DNA from: an uncultured Christensenellaceae bacterium
GTDB lineage: Bacteria > Bacillota > Clostridia > Christensenellales > CAG-314
Direction of reading: 5' to 3'
DNA: 12,520 nucleotides
Assembly (NCBI GenBank): GCA_910586625.1
Contig: CAJUIZ010000013.1
Coordinates: forward strand, 1 to 12,520
A program made the translations under genes and the position numbers. Within the stretch, counting starts at the first letter, position 1, and every line of letters begins with the position of its first letter. The notes beneath the pieces were generated by a model. The model saw only the letters and a list, made by a program, of their open reading frames with translations, had not been told where the DNA came from and ran no database searches. Below are positions 6,561-12,520 of this stretch, piece by piece.

Positions 6561-7274
6561 ATGAAACGTTGTTTGCAGACTTTATTGGTAGCGGTATGCT
6601 TTTTGTTTACTACTTCCGTTGTGGGGTGGGCGGCTCAGTTTATCCCGTTGGGGTTTTGGGGAATCTTCGGCGTGGCTTCGGGCATCCTTGCGGCAGGGCT
6701 TATTCTGTCGCTGACCTGTCGTCGTAAAAAAAGTGTCAAGCTGGTTTCGATAGCCGTTAACGCCGTAGCTATGGGTTTTTACTTGCGCAGTTGGTACATA
6801 AACCGCGGCTTCGATAATGCGCTGTGGCTTATGCTGTGCGTTTCGCTGCTTGCGGCGGCGTATTTGTTCATATTTATTCTGCCGCTGTATATCGACGCGA
6901 TAAACCGACATTACGGTTGGTATCTGCTTGTGTTTACCGTGCTGTCCGTGGCGGGCTACGTATGCTTGGTGGTTTTAACCAAAACGACGTGGGTGTCGAC
7001 TCTCGGGTACTACGGCTTGCTGCAACTGGGCTTTATTATGACGATGAGTATGGACGGAAGCAACAGGCTCAAGCTGTATAACAGTTGGCAGGTCGCTTCA
7101 TATACGGTAGCGGTGTGCGCCGTAATAATTTTGATTATTGTACTTGGCGGTGATGCGGCGGGCGATTTTTTGGACGGTTTCAGCGGCGGCGGTGGCGGCA
7201 AGTCGAGCGGAATATCATCGCCAAGGCAACCTAAGCCGAAGAACGAAGCGGAAAGTTTTATAAAACCGATGTAG
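6561..7274 (+). CDS. Multi-pass membrane protein with Gly-rich cytoplasmic or external tail (237 aa)
   Basis: No named family is recognised. About seven hydrophobic segments are visible, near residues 5-25, 28-50, 60-78, 87-111, 118-140, 145-162 and 178-197. The last ~40 residues are a low-complexity tail with FSGGGGGKSSG followed by a Pro/Lys/Glu-rich end (residues 209-237). The ribosome binding site is modest (AGGAA, 7 nt from the ATG). It follows the 127-aa membrane protein by 15 nt and is the last gene before a strong terminator. The glycine run may be a flexible linker. The function is unknown. Confidence 0.75.
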   Translation: MKRCLQTLLVAVCFLFTTSVVGWAAQFIPLGFWGIFGVASGILAAGLILSLTCRRKKSVKLVSIAVNAVAMGFYLRSWYINRGFDNALWLMLCVSLLAAAYLFIFILPLYIDAINRHYGWYLLVFTVLSVAGYVCLVVLTKTTWVSTLGYYGLLQLGFIMTMSMDGSNRLKLYNSWQVASYTVAVCAVIILIIVLGGDAAGDFLDGFSGGGGGKSSGISSPRQPKPKNEAESFIKPM

Positions 7275-7325
7275 GTTATTAAGACCCAAACGTTTCTTAA
7301 CGTCGGCAAATTCGTACAGTAAAAA

Positions 7326-7355
7326 AACAACTCCGAGTTTCGGAGTTGTTTTTAT
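7326..7355. terminator. Bidirectional terminator between the membrane operon and rpsT
   Basis: AACAACTCCG (7326-7335) pairs perfectly with CGGAGTTGTT (7341-7350) around the loop AGTTT. An A-run precedes it (7321-7327) and TTTATTTT follows, so both strands get a U tract. It ends the rightward membrane-protein operon and the leftward rpsT transcript. Confidence 0.92.
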
Positions 7356-7374
7356 TTTAATAATATTTGTGTTA

Positions 7375-7956
7375 TTATTTAATTTCGTCGCCGACTTCTT
7401 CTGCGGGAGCTTCAACGGGAGCCTTCTTTGCGGTGCGCTTTTTGGGAACGGCTTCTTCCGTTTTGGGGGCTTCTTCCTTCTTGCTCTTTGCGGGAGCCTT
7501 AGCAGCAGCGGCAGTCTTCTTTGCGGAAGCTTTTTTAGCGGGAGCAGCGGGTGCCTTCGCGCTTTCCTTGGCTTTCTTGGCTTCGTTTCTTTGCGCCTTT
7601 ATTGCAGCGGCTTCTTCCGCTTTCTTTGCGGCAGCGGCTTTTTGTTCCGCTTGCTTCAACGTCTTGGCGTCAACCTTTACTACGATGATACCCTTTTCAA
7701 GCTGCGACAGCGTTTTTGCTATTTGCGCCTTTCTGTGGTTGGCGGCGTTTTTGTGAATAACGTGTTTTACCGCAGCATTATCTATTTTGGAGCTTGTTTC
7801 GGGCAGAAGCTGCTTTGCAAGTTCTACGTCTCCGTTAGAAATAGCGGCGTTGAATTTTTTGATAGCCGTTTGCATTTGCGAACGAACCATTTGATTTTGA
7901 AGCTTTTTCGTTGCTGTTACGGAAACTCTCTTTTCCGCAGATTTAATATTAGGCAT
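7375..7956 (-). CDS. rpsT: 30S ribosomal protein S20 with an unusually long C-terminal extension (193 aa)
   Basis: A primary 16S rRNA-binding protein of the small ribosomal subunit. Residues 1-88 are a normal S20: MPNIKSAEKRV at the start and VIHKNAANHRKAQIAKTLSQL at 66-86. Family members are usually about 85-90 residues. Here another ~105 residues follow, starting with a short bridge (EKGIIVVKVDAKTLKQ) and then almost purely Ala, Lys, Glu and Pro, with repeated AKKA, KAPA and KKTAK units like histone H1 tails. The start has AAGGAGA 5 nt upstream. The gene is monocistronic with its own promoter and terminator. The extension has no frameshift or stop, so it looks like one intact gene. Confidence 0.95.
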   Translation of the reverse strand: MPNIKSAEKRVSVTATKKLQNQMVRSQMQTAIKKFNAAISNGDVELAKQLLPETSSKIDNAAVKHVIHKNAANHRKAQIAKTLSQLEKGIIVVKVDAKTLKQAEQKAAAAKKAEEAAAIKAQRNEAKKAKESAKAPAAPAKKASAKKTAAAAKAPAKSKKEEAPKTEEAVPKKRTAKKAPVEAPAEEVGDEIK

Positions 7957-7998
7957 TAGTATCTCCTTATTGCATAGTATACCATTTTTTGCTTAATA

Positions 7999-8027
7999 AT
8001 CTTAGCACACTTTATATTTTTTCGCAA
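7999..8027 (-). promoter_or_regulatory. Promoter of rpsT
   Basis: On the minus strand, TTGCGA (8027-8022) and TAAGAT (8004-7999) are 17 bp apart, with an extended -10 TGC. The start would be near 7992. A second TATACT (7981-7976) lies closer to the gene but lacks a good -35. Confidence 0.65.
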
Positions 8028-8041
8028 CAATTTTGCACACT

Positions 8042-8695
8042 TTAACGCAAAAGTTTTTTCCGTCGCTTATCAACGGGCTGTCCGCATACGGTAATCAATC
8101 CCGCGCAGTGTGATATTTCTTGAAATTCGACGTTGTCAAAACTGCTTTTTACGTTATCGAAAACGGTATAATATTCTTCGTCGTCCCATTCGTCGCCCGC
8201 TCTTATTCTGCACGCGTTTTGTTTTTCTGTCGTTTCGAATGCAACGTCGCCTATGAGGATTTTTCCGTCGGGTTTTAACAACGTTAGCAATAGATTGATA
8301 AGTTTGATTTTGCCCTCGTCTTTTAAATGGTGCAGCGAATATGTCGCCACAATGTAATCGTATTTATTATGCAGTATTTCACTGTCAAGTCCGTTTGCAA
8401 AGTCGCCCAAATATAAATGTGCGTCGGGCATCTTACTTTTCGCTTTATCGAGCATATTCTGCGAAAAATCCTGTCCCCATATCTCGTAACCTAATGCGTA
8501 CAGTTTGGCGGAAAGGACTCCCGTACCGAGACCTATATCCAAAATTACTGCGTTTGGAGTACTTGTTACCGTTTTGAAAATTCTGTCGAGAACTTCCTTG
8601 TACCCGGCAAACGGATACGTATTGTCGCTGTCGGAAACGCCGACCGTTTTATCGTATTCGTCCGACCACAAATCGAAGCCGTTATTGTCAAGCAT
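8042..8695 (-). CDS. Class I SAM-dependent methyltransferase, YrrT-like (217 aa)
   Basis: A predicted cytosolic methyltransferase. Motif I is ILDIGLGTG (51-59), the acidic residue binding SAM ribose is in GQDFS (74-78), the motif II/III region is YLGDF (95-99), and SLHHL (120-124) and LLKPDGKILIGD (139-150) complete a typical class I fold. The N-terminus FDLWSDEYDKTV resembles YrrT-type enzymes of Bacillota. The substrate cannot be told. The start at 8695 is chosen because GGGAG lies 8 nt upstream, whereas the in-frame ATG 18 codons further up has no such site. The gene is read away from the racemase-like gene, and its stop lies just upstream of the rpsT promoter. Confidence 0.85.
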   Translation of the reverse strand: MLDNNGFDLWSDEYDKTVGVSDSDNTYPFAGYKEVLDRIFKTVTSTPNAVILDIGLGTGVLSAKLYALGYEIWGQDFSQNMLDKAKSKMPDAHLYLGDFANGLDSEILHNKYDYIVATYSLHHLKDEGKIKLINLLLTLLKPDGKILIGDVAFETTEKQNACRIRAGDEWDDEEYYTVFDNVKSSFDNVEFQEISHCAGLITVCGQPVDKRRKKLLR

Positions 8696-8724
8696 AGGTT
8701 TTCTCCCTGTTTCAATGCGTACAT

Positions 8725-8743
8725 ACGGCGGAGCAGCCGCCGT
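8725..8743 (-). other. Leader hairpin of the methyltransferase gene
   Basis: ACGGCGG and CCGCCGT form a perfect 7-bp GC-rich stem with loop AGCAG (plus-strand reading). It falls in the 5' untranslated region between the promoter and the ribosome binding site. There is no U tract, so it is not a terminator. It may affect mRNA stability or translation. Confidence 0.6.
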
Positions 8744-8753
8744 GAACAAAATA

Positions 8754-8782
8754 AGTATAGCACAGTAGGAGCATTAAAGCAA
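8754..8782 (-). promoter_or_regulatory. Promoter of the methyltransferase gene
   Basis: On the minus strand, TTGCTT (8782-8777) and TATACT (8759-8754) are separated by 17 bp, with an extended -10 TGC. The start is expected near 8747, about 50 nt before the ATG. Confidence 0.75.
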
Positions 8783-8882
8783 ATATGCACGTTTGAATAT
8801 TATTTATAGTGCGGCGTTTTAACATTTTATTGCCGTCGGTTTAGTAAAATAGTAGGGCGAAAAAATATTTAGGGGTGGTACA

Positions 8883-9566
8883 ATGCTTAAAATTGGTATA
8901 ATAGACGACTGCGTGGGGATATTTCCAACCTACTACAAGTTAAAACAAGCGGTATCCGCCGATTTTATTTGTATTATTTCCGACGTACGTTTTACCGATA
9001 TGCCGCGCGATAATCTGATTGCCGCTTCCTACGAGATGACAAAGCGTTTAACCGAGCTTGGGTGCGACGCTATAGTATTATCGTCCGTGTCGCTGTCGTC
9101 GCTTGCTTACAAAAAGCTGCAAAACCTTTGCGGCTGTCCGTTGTATTCTTCCGATGCGCCCGTACTGCACGCTTCTACTTACACTGCAAGCGGAGTGTTG
9201 GTTGCGGGTAACGGACGCGTAGTTAACCGTTTGTCGTCGCCTACGGTCATTCCCTGCGCTATGGACGAGTTCCCGCTGCTTGCCGAAAGCGGCAACGAGC
9301 GTGTAATAGTAGAGTACGTGGAAAAAAGCCTTGCGCCCTACGACGGGAAATTCGATTGTATAGCGTTGGCGGATTCCGCTATGAACGCCTACAAAAGGTG
9401 CTTTTCCCGCGCTTGTCCCAATGTACAGATATTCGACAGCTTGGAAGGAGTGGCGCGTAGAATACGCAAAAAATACAAAAAATCCGCTCGGGATGAATGC
9501 TCCTGTATAGTTATTGACCGAAACGGCGTTAAAATCGATGAAAAATACGCGTTATTTTTGCAATAA
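8883..9566 (+). CDS. Glutamate racemase-like protein lacking both catalytic cysteines (227 aa)
   Basis: The layout follows MurI/Asp-Glu racemases. The N-terminus IGIIDDCVG aligns with IGvFDSGvG. ISDVRFTDMP (32-41) corresponds to GDTaR.PYG. The strand GCDAIVLSSVS (60-70) stands where MurI has VvACNTaS. FDCIALADSAMNA (157-169) stands where MurI has lvLGCTHyP. The end VQIFDSLEGVARRI (181-194) matches the family's LIDSg..vARRv. Both catalytic cysteines are replaced: the first region reads S67-S68 and the second A163-D164-S165. It is also shorter than typical MurI (about 265 residues). A racemase/epimerase by the two-cysteine mechanism is therefore unlikely. It may be a binding or regulatory pseudoenzyme. 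The ribosome binding site AGGGGTGG lies 4 nt upstream. No convincing promoter was seen. Confidence 0.62.
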   Translation: MLKIGIIDDCVGIFPTYYKLKQAVSADFICIISDVRFTDMPRDNLIAASYEMTKRLTELGCDAIVLSSVSLSSLAYKKLQNLCGCPLYSSDAPVLHASTYTASGVLVAGNGRVVNRLSSPTVIPCAMDEFPLLAESGNERVIVEYVEKSLAPYDGKFDCIALADSAMNAYKRCFSRACPNVQIFDSLEGVARRIRKKYKKSARDECSCIVIDRNGVKIDEKYALFLQ

Positions 9567-9581
9567 ATTTTCAAAACTGTA

Positions 9582-9610
9582 TTGAAATTTGAGTTAAAGT
9601 AGTTTATAAT
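9582..9610 (+). promoter_or_regulatory. Promoter of the EF-G-like gene
   Basis: TTGAAA (9582-9587) and a perfect TATAAT (9605-9610) are separated by 17 bp. It starts only 15 nt after the stop of the racemase-like gene. The predicted start near 9617 gives a leader of about 155 nt. Confidence 0.85.
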
Positions 9611-9614
9611 ATTT

Positions 9615-9743
9615 AAGTTGTTTGCTTTATGCCGTAAAGCGCGCCGCGTAGGAGCTGCAATAATTCGCGACGCGAATACCAATCGGTTTTGCGGAAGCAG
9701 ACACATTTTGGGCGACTTACCGCCCGATAACATTGTACAACTT
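9615..9743 (+). promoter_or_regulatory. Multi-helix leader RNA upstream of the EF-G-like gene
   Basis: The leader has an apparent closing stem AAGTTGT (9615-9621) with ACAACTT (9737-9743). Inside it are three local hairpins: GCTTTA/TAAAGC (9624-9640), ATTCGC/GCGAAT (9663-9677) and GGGCG/CGCCC (9710-9725). A weaker CTGC/GCAG pair (9655-9658 with 9697-9700) could enclose the second. This is a multi-branch junction layout of the kind seen in cis-regulatory RNAs. No U tract follows, so any control would be translational or by other means. No known class was recognised. Confidence 0.5.
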
Positions 9744-9770
9744 TATCAAAATTAAATATAGGAGACTACT

Positions 9771-11816
9771 ATGGCAGTTTACGCAAAAGACATCAGAAAC
9801 GTAGCTTTAATCGGACACAGCGGCGAAGGTAAAACCACCCTTGCCGAAGCGATACTTTTTAACGCGGGCGCAACCGACCGTTTGGGCAAAGTGGACGACG
9901 GCAACTCTACAATGGACTTCGAACAGGAAGAAGTGGCTCGCCACATTTCCATAAGTCTATCCGTCGCCAATTGTACATATAAAGGCGTTAAAATAAACCT
10001 TATCGACGTTCCGGGATATTTCGATTTCGAGTGCGAAATGCTGGAAGCATTGTCGGTTGCCGACAGCGCGATAATCGTTACGGGAGCTACGGGCTCTATG
10101 ACGGTAGGCACCGAAAAGGCGTTGGAGTACTGCACTGAGCACAAGATTCCTTCATTGATATTCGTAACGGGTATCGACAAGGAAAACGCCAACTATCAGG
10201 CGACAGTGGACGCTATAAAGCAAAAGTACGGCAAAGCGGTATCCATCATCGTCCCCGAACTCGAAGGACACAAGATGGTGGGCTATGTAGACGTAGTTTC
10301 CTGTTCGTATTGCAATTTCAATAACAAGGGCGCTACGGAAATTCCCGCGGCTCTCAAGAGCGCATTCGATTCCGCGCGCGGTTCCGTAATAGAAATTGCC
10401 GCCGAAAGCGACGACGAGCTTATGATGAAATTTTTCGACGGCGAAGAATTGACGGACGAAGAAGTAAAGAAAGGCTTTGCCGCAGGCTTGCTCGGCGGTA
10501 CGACTATCCCCGTTCTTGCGGGCTCGGGTCTTACAAACAAGGGCGTTATTAACCTTATGGATACGATAGTAAGCTCGCTGCCCAGCCCCGCAATTCGTCC
10601 CGCCAAGGACGCGCAGGGCAATACGATAGCTGCTGACGACAAGGCTCCGACGGTTCTTCGCGTGTTCAAGACCATTGCAGACCCGTTTGTCGGCAGACTG
10701 TCGCTGTTCAAGGTTATCCGCGGAACGTTGAAGAACGGTATGACGTTAAAGAACGTCAACTCGGACGCGAACGAAAAGATAAGCACAGTATACTTTATGA
10801 AAGGCAAAAAGCAGGAAAGCGCCGACTGTGCCTGCGCAGGCGACCTTGCCGCTCTTGCCAAATTGTCCGCAACGTCAACGGGAGACGTGTTGTGCGAAGG
10901 CGCGGAAGTAACGCTTGCGCCCATCGAACTGCCCCGTCCCGTGTATTCGCGCGCGGTATATGCCGCCAAGAAGGGCGACGAAGACAAAGTTTTCGGCGGA
11001 CTGTCCAAGCTTAAAGACGAAGATATCGCCTTTACCGTTACCAAAGACCCCGAAACCGGCGAAATGCTGTTGTCCGGTCTGGGCGAAACGCAGCTGGACG
11101 TTATCTGCAAAAAGTTAAAGTCCAAGTTCAACTGCGAAGCCGTGCTTCAAGATCCGCGTATTCCCTACCGCGAAACTATCCGTAAGATGGCGGAAGCGGA
11201 AGGCAAGCACAAGAAGCAATCGGGCGGCGCGGGACAATACGGTCACTGTAAAGTACGCTTCGAGCCGGGCGCGGCGGACGGCGTGTTCGAATTCGTCGAC
11301 GCTGTTGTCGGCGGAACCGTTCCCCGTCAGTTTATTCCGTCTGTCGAAAAGGGATTGCGCACGGCTATTCAAAAGGGCGTGCTGGCAGGATACCCCATGG
11401 TCAACTTGAAGTGCACGTTGTTCGACGGATCGTCCCACCCCGTAGACAGTAAGGATATTGCTTTCCAAATGGCAGCGATATTGGCGTATAAGGACGGCTG
11501 CGTAAAGGCGGGTCCCGTTATGCTCGAGCCTATTTACGAGCTGCGCATTACCGTTCCCGATAACTATCTCGGCGACGTAATGGGCGATATGAACAAACGC
11601 CGCGGACGTATTATGGGTACGGAAATGGTCAACGGCAAGCAATTGGTAACTGCGGAAGCGCCGTTGTCGGAAATTTTGAAGTACGCAACTGACCTGCGCA
11701 GTATGACGCAGGGACGCGGCAAGTACGAAATGAGCTACGCCCGCTACGAAGAAGTTCCGCCTGCAAGCGTTGCCAAGATTGTGGAAGAAGCCAAGAAGCT
11801 GCACGAAGAAGAATAG
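9771..11816 (+). CDS. EF-G-like translational GTPase, EF-G2-type paralogue (681 aa)
   Basis: A five-domain factor of the EF-G/FusA superfamily, close to the EF-G2-like paralogues of Clostridia. Domain I has P-loop GHSGEGKT (15-22, against GHVDAGKT in true EF-G) and G3 DVPGY (79-83, where EF-G has DTPGH with the catalytic His). The G4 guanine-recognition motif NKxD is TGID (133-136), so both Asn and Lys are lost. Domain II starts near APTVLRVFKTI. Domain IV has the GGAGQYGHCKVRFEP segment and the tip loop HPVDSKDIAFQMAA. Domain V is the usual VPDNYLGDVMGDMNKRRGRI through SMTQGRG. Ribosome binding is therefore plausible, while GTP use is doubtful. AGGAG lies 6 nt before the ATG. Confidence 0.9.
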   Translation: MAVYAKDIRNVALIGHSGEGKTTLAEAILFNAGATDRLGKVDDGNSTMDFEQEEVARHISISLSVANCTYKGVKINLIDVPGYFDFECEMLEALSVADSAIIVTGATGSMTVGTEKALEYCTEHKIPSLIFVTGIDKENANYQATVDAIKQKYGKAVSIIVPELEGHKMVGYVDVVSCSYCNFNNKGATEIPAALKSAFDSARGSVIEIAAESDDELMMKFFDGEELTDEEVKKGFAAGLLGGTTIPVLAGSGLTNKGVINLMDTIVSSLPSPAIRPAKDAQGNTIAADDKAPTVLRVFKTIADPFVGRLSLFKVIRGTLKNGMTLKNVNSDANEKISTVYFMKGKKQESADCACAGDLAALAKLSATSTGDVLCEGAEVTLAPIELPRPVYSRAVYAAKKGDEDKVFGGLSKLKDEDIAFTVTKDPETGEMLLSGLGETQLDVICKKLKSKFNCEAVLQDPRIPYRETIRKMAEAEGKHKKQSGGAGQYGHCKVRFEPGAADGVFEFVDAVVGGTVPRQFIPSVEKGLRTAIQKGVLAGYPMVNLKCTLFDGSSHPVDSKDIAFQMAAILAYKDGCVKAGPVMLEPIYELRITVPDNYLGDVMGDMNKRRGRIMGTEMVNGKQLVTAEAPLSEILKYATDLRSMTQGRGKYEMSYARYEEVPPASVAKIVEEAKKLHEEE

Positions 11817-12011
11817 CTCGCTCGTTGTTTTAAGCGGTTAACTTTATTCCGACTGTTGCTCGTGTATTCCGACACGGCGTACTCGATAGTAAACCAAATT
11901 AAGTTTGTTATCGGGCATAGTTTCACGAGAATTGATAAAAATAAACACAAATTAAGGGGTTGCCAACGGCAACCCCGAATTCTGTAATAAGAACATTTTG
12001 CAGAGAAATAT
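11817..12011 (+). other. Intergenic region with a perfect 9-bp hairpin
   Basis: GGGGTTGCC (11956-11964) pairs perfectly with GGCAACCCC (11968-11976) around the loop AAC. No T tract follows rightward (GAATTCTG), so it is not a standard terminator of the EF-G-like gene. It lies 36 nt before the ATG of the next gene. A smaller CGTGT/ACACG hairpin lies near 11861-11876, and TATTCCGAC is repeated nearby. No gene or clear promoter was found in the rest. Confidence 0.55.
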
Positions 12012-12425
12012 ATGGCAAAAATAATTCCGTTCCCGAGTGACGGCTGGGAAGAAAAAAGCAAAGAATTATTATTAGGTTTGTCCAATAAAGCAATTTACGA
12101 CGATACTTATCAATTGCTTTTAGACGCGCAAGAAATAGAAATTCGTATTCATAATATGTATTTGAATGATAACACTGAGACAAGGACGTTGTTATTGAGC
12201 GGTTTTTGTTTGTTTGCCGACGGTTTAATGAAAGTGGGACTTACCAGCGAAAGTTTGACGGATATTTTATTTGAAAGGTTCGAATTTAGAAATGTAAGGA
12301 TAGATTTATTCGACGGTGAAACCGTAGAAGGAGAAGTGGTTGCAACAACGTATGGATACGAACCAAATGCGTATTATACCGTTTCGGTTAACGGACGCGA
12401 ACGAAAGGTTTTCCGCAAGACATAG
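12012..12425 (+). CDS. Hypothetical protein (137 aa)
   Basis: No family is recognised. The protein is soluble, with no signal peptide or membrane segment. Residues about 10-85 look helical and acidic (EEKSKELLLGLSNK, LLLDAQEIEIRIHNMYL). Residues about 93-137 look like a small beta-barrel: VRIDLFDGETVEGEVV then YYTVSVNGRERKVFRK, resembling an SH3-like or WYL-type small barrel; this is inference only. The ribosome binding site is weak (AGAGAA, 5 nt before the ATG). The codons are more AT-rich than those of the EF-G-like gene, and an IS end lies 38 nt downstream, so recent acquisition is possible. The start is the first ATG and the frame is intact. Confidence 0.65.
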   Translation: MAKIIPFPSDGWEEKSKELLLGLSNKAIYDDTYQLLLDAQEIEIRIHNMYLNDNTETRTLLLSGFCLFADGLMKVGLTSESLTDILFERFEFRNVRIDLFDGETVEGEVVATTYGYEPNAYYTVSVNGRERKVFRKT

Positions 12426-12463
12426 TTATGATAAATGAAATATAATTTGAAAGGACTGTTACT

Positions 12464-12520
12464 TGTGCTGTGAACCCCAAAAGTTGGATAAATAATATAG
12501 TTAGATTTGATGTGAATGAG
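12464..12520. mobile_element. Probable terminal inverted repeat and start of an IS3-family insertion sequence (partial)
   Basis: The sequence begins TGTGCTGTGAACCCC and continues AAAAGTTGGATAAAT. It resembles IS3-family (IS150/IS861-like) ends, which read roughly TG.ACTG..CCCCAAAAGTTGGAC. The element would continue to the right of the window, so its transposase genes and the opposite repeat cannot be seen. The first base is uncertain by a few positions. Confidence 0.5.

Noticed and set aside
7369..7959. Open frame of ~196 codons on the plus strand opposite rpsT
   Set aside because: It is the antisense shadow of the Ala/Lys-rich S20 gene, giving a Phe/Leu/Ser/Gly-rich product with no ribosome binding site.
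10283..11804. Two long minus-strand frames (about 282 and 229 codons) opposite the EF-G-like gene
   Set aside because: They are antisense to a clearly conserved EF-G-like reading frame and show no family motif or ribosome binding site.
1..12520. CRISPR array or phage structural genes
   Set aside because: No regularly spaced direct repeats and no capsid, tail or terminase-like frames were seen.

Overview
The window looks like a low-to-mid GC member of the Bacillota, most likely Clostridia. Supporting signs are AAGGAG-type ribosome binding sites, canonical TTGAnn-17-TATAAT promoters, tRNA genes with encoded CCA, U-tract terminators, a Clostridia-type large serine recombinase, and an EF-G2-like paralogue. 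No species can be named from the sequence alone.

Left part (1-2886): a MerR-family regulator and the first 16 codons of an ABC transporter ATPase form a minus-strand operon. Its promoter has the classic MerR architecture, a 19-bp spacer holding a perfect dyad. Next come a long imperfect inverted repeat of about 165 bp and a large serine recombinase on the plus strand. The recombinase frame runs through the terminator of a minus-strand tRNA-Glu(CTC) gene and ends inside the tRNA itself. This looks like one end of an integrated element docked at a tRNA.

Middle (2887-6035): between tRNA-Glu and tRNA-Thr(CGT) sits a two-gene plus-strand operon. The first gene is a 649-aa protein with a TerD-like region after a long uncharacterised N-terminal part. 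The second is a NYN-domain putative ribonuclease with a C-terminal LOTUS/OST-HTH-like domain. The operon has an excellent promoter and a leader that folds into a terminator-like hairpin with nine Ts just before the ribosome binding site, so attenuation control is likely. This is the best candidate for an undescribed system in the window.

Right part (6036-12520): two small membrane proteins form a plus-strand operon that shares a bidirectional terminator with rpsT. The encoded ribosomal protein S20 carries a C-terminal Ala/Lys extension of about 105 residues. A YrrT-like methyltransferase (minus) follows. Next to it is a plus-strand gene that looks like glutamate racemase but lacks both catalytic cysteines. 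Then comes an EF-G-like GTPase whose NKxD motif reads TGID, preceded by a leader of about 155 nt with several nested and adjacent helices. A 137-aa protein of unknown function follows. The last about 57 bases resemble the terminal inverted repeat of an IS3-family insertion sequence that continues outside the window.

Functional view: the right half is mostly housekeeping or translation-linked (tRNAs, S20, EF-G-like factor). The left end and the tRNA-bounded TerD/NYN segment look accessory.
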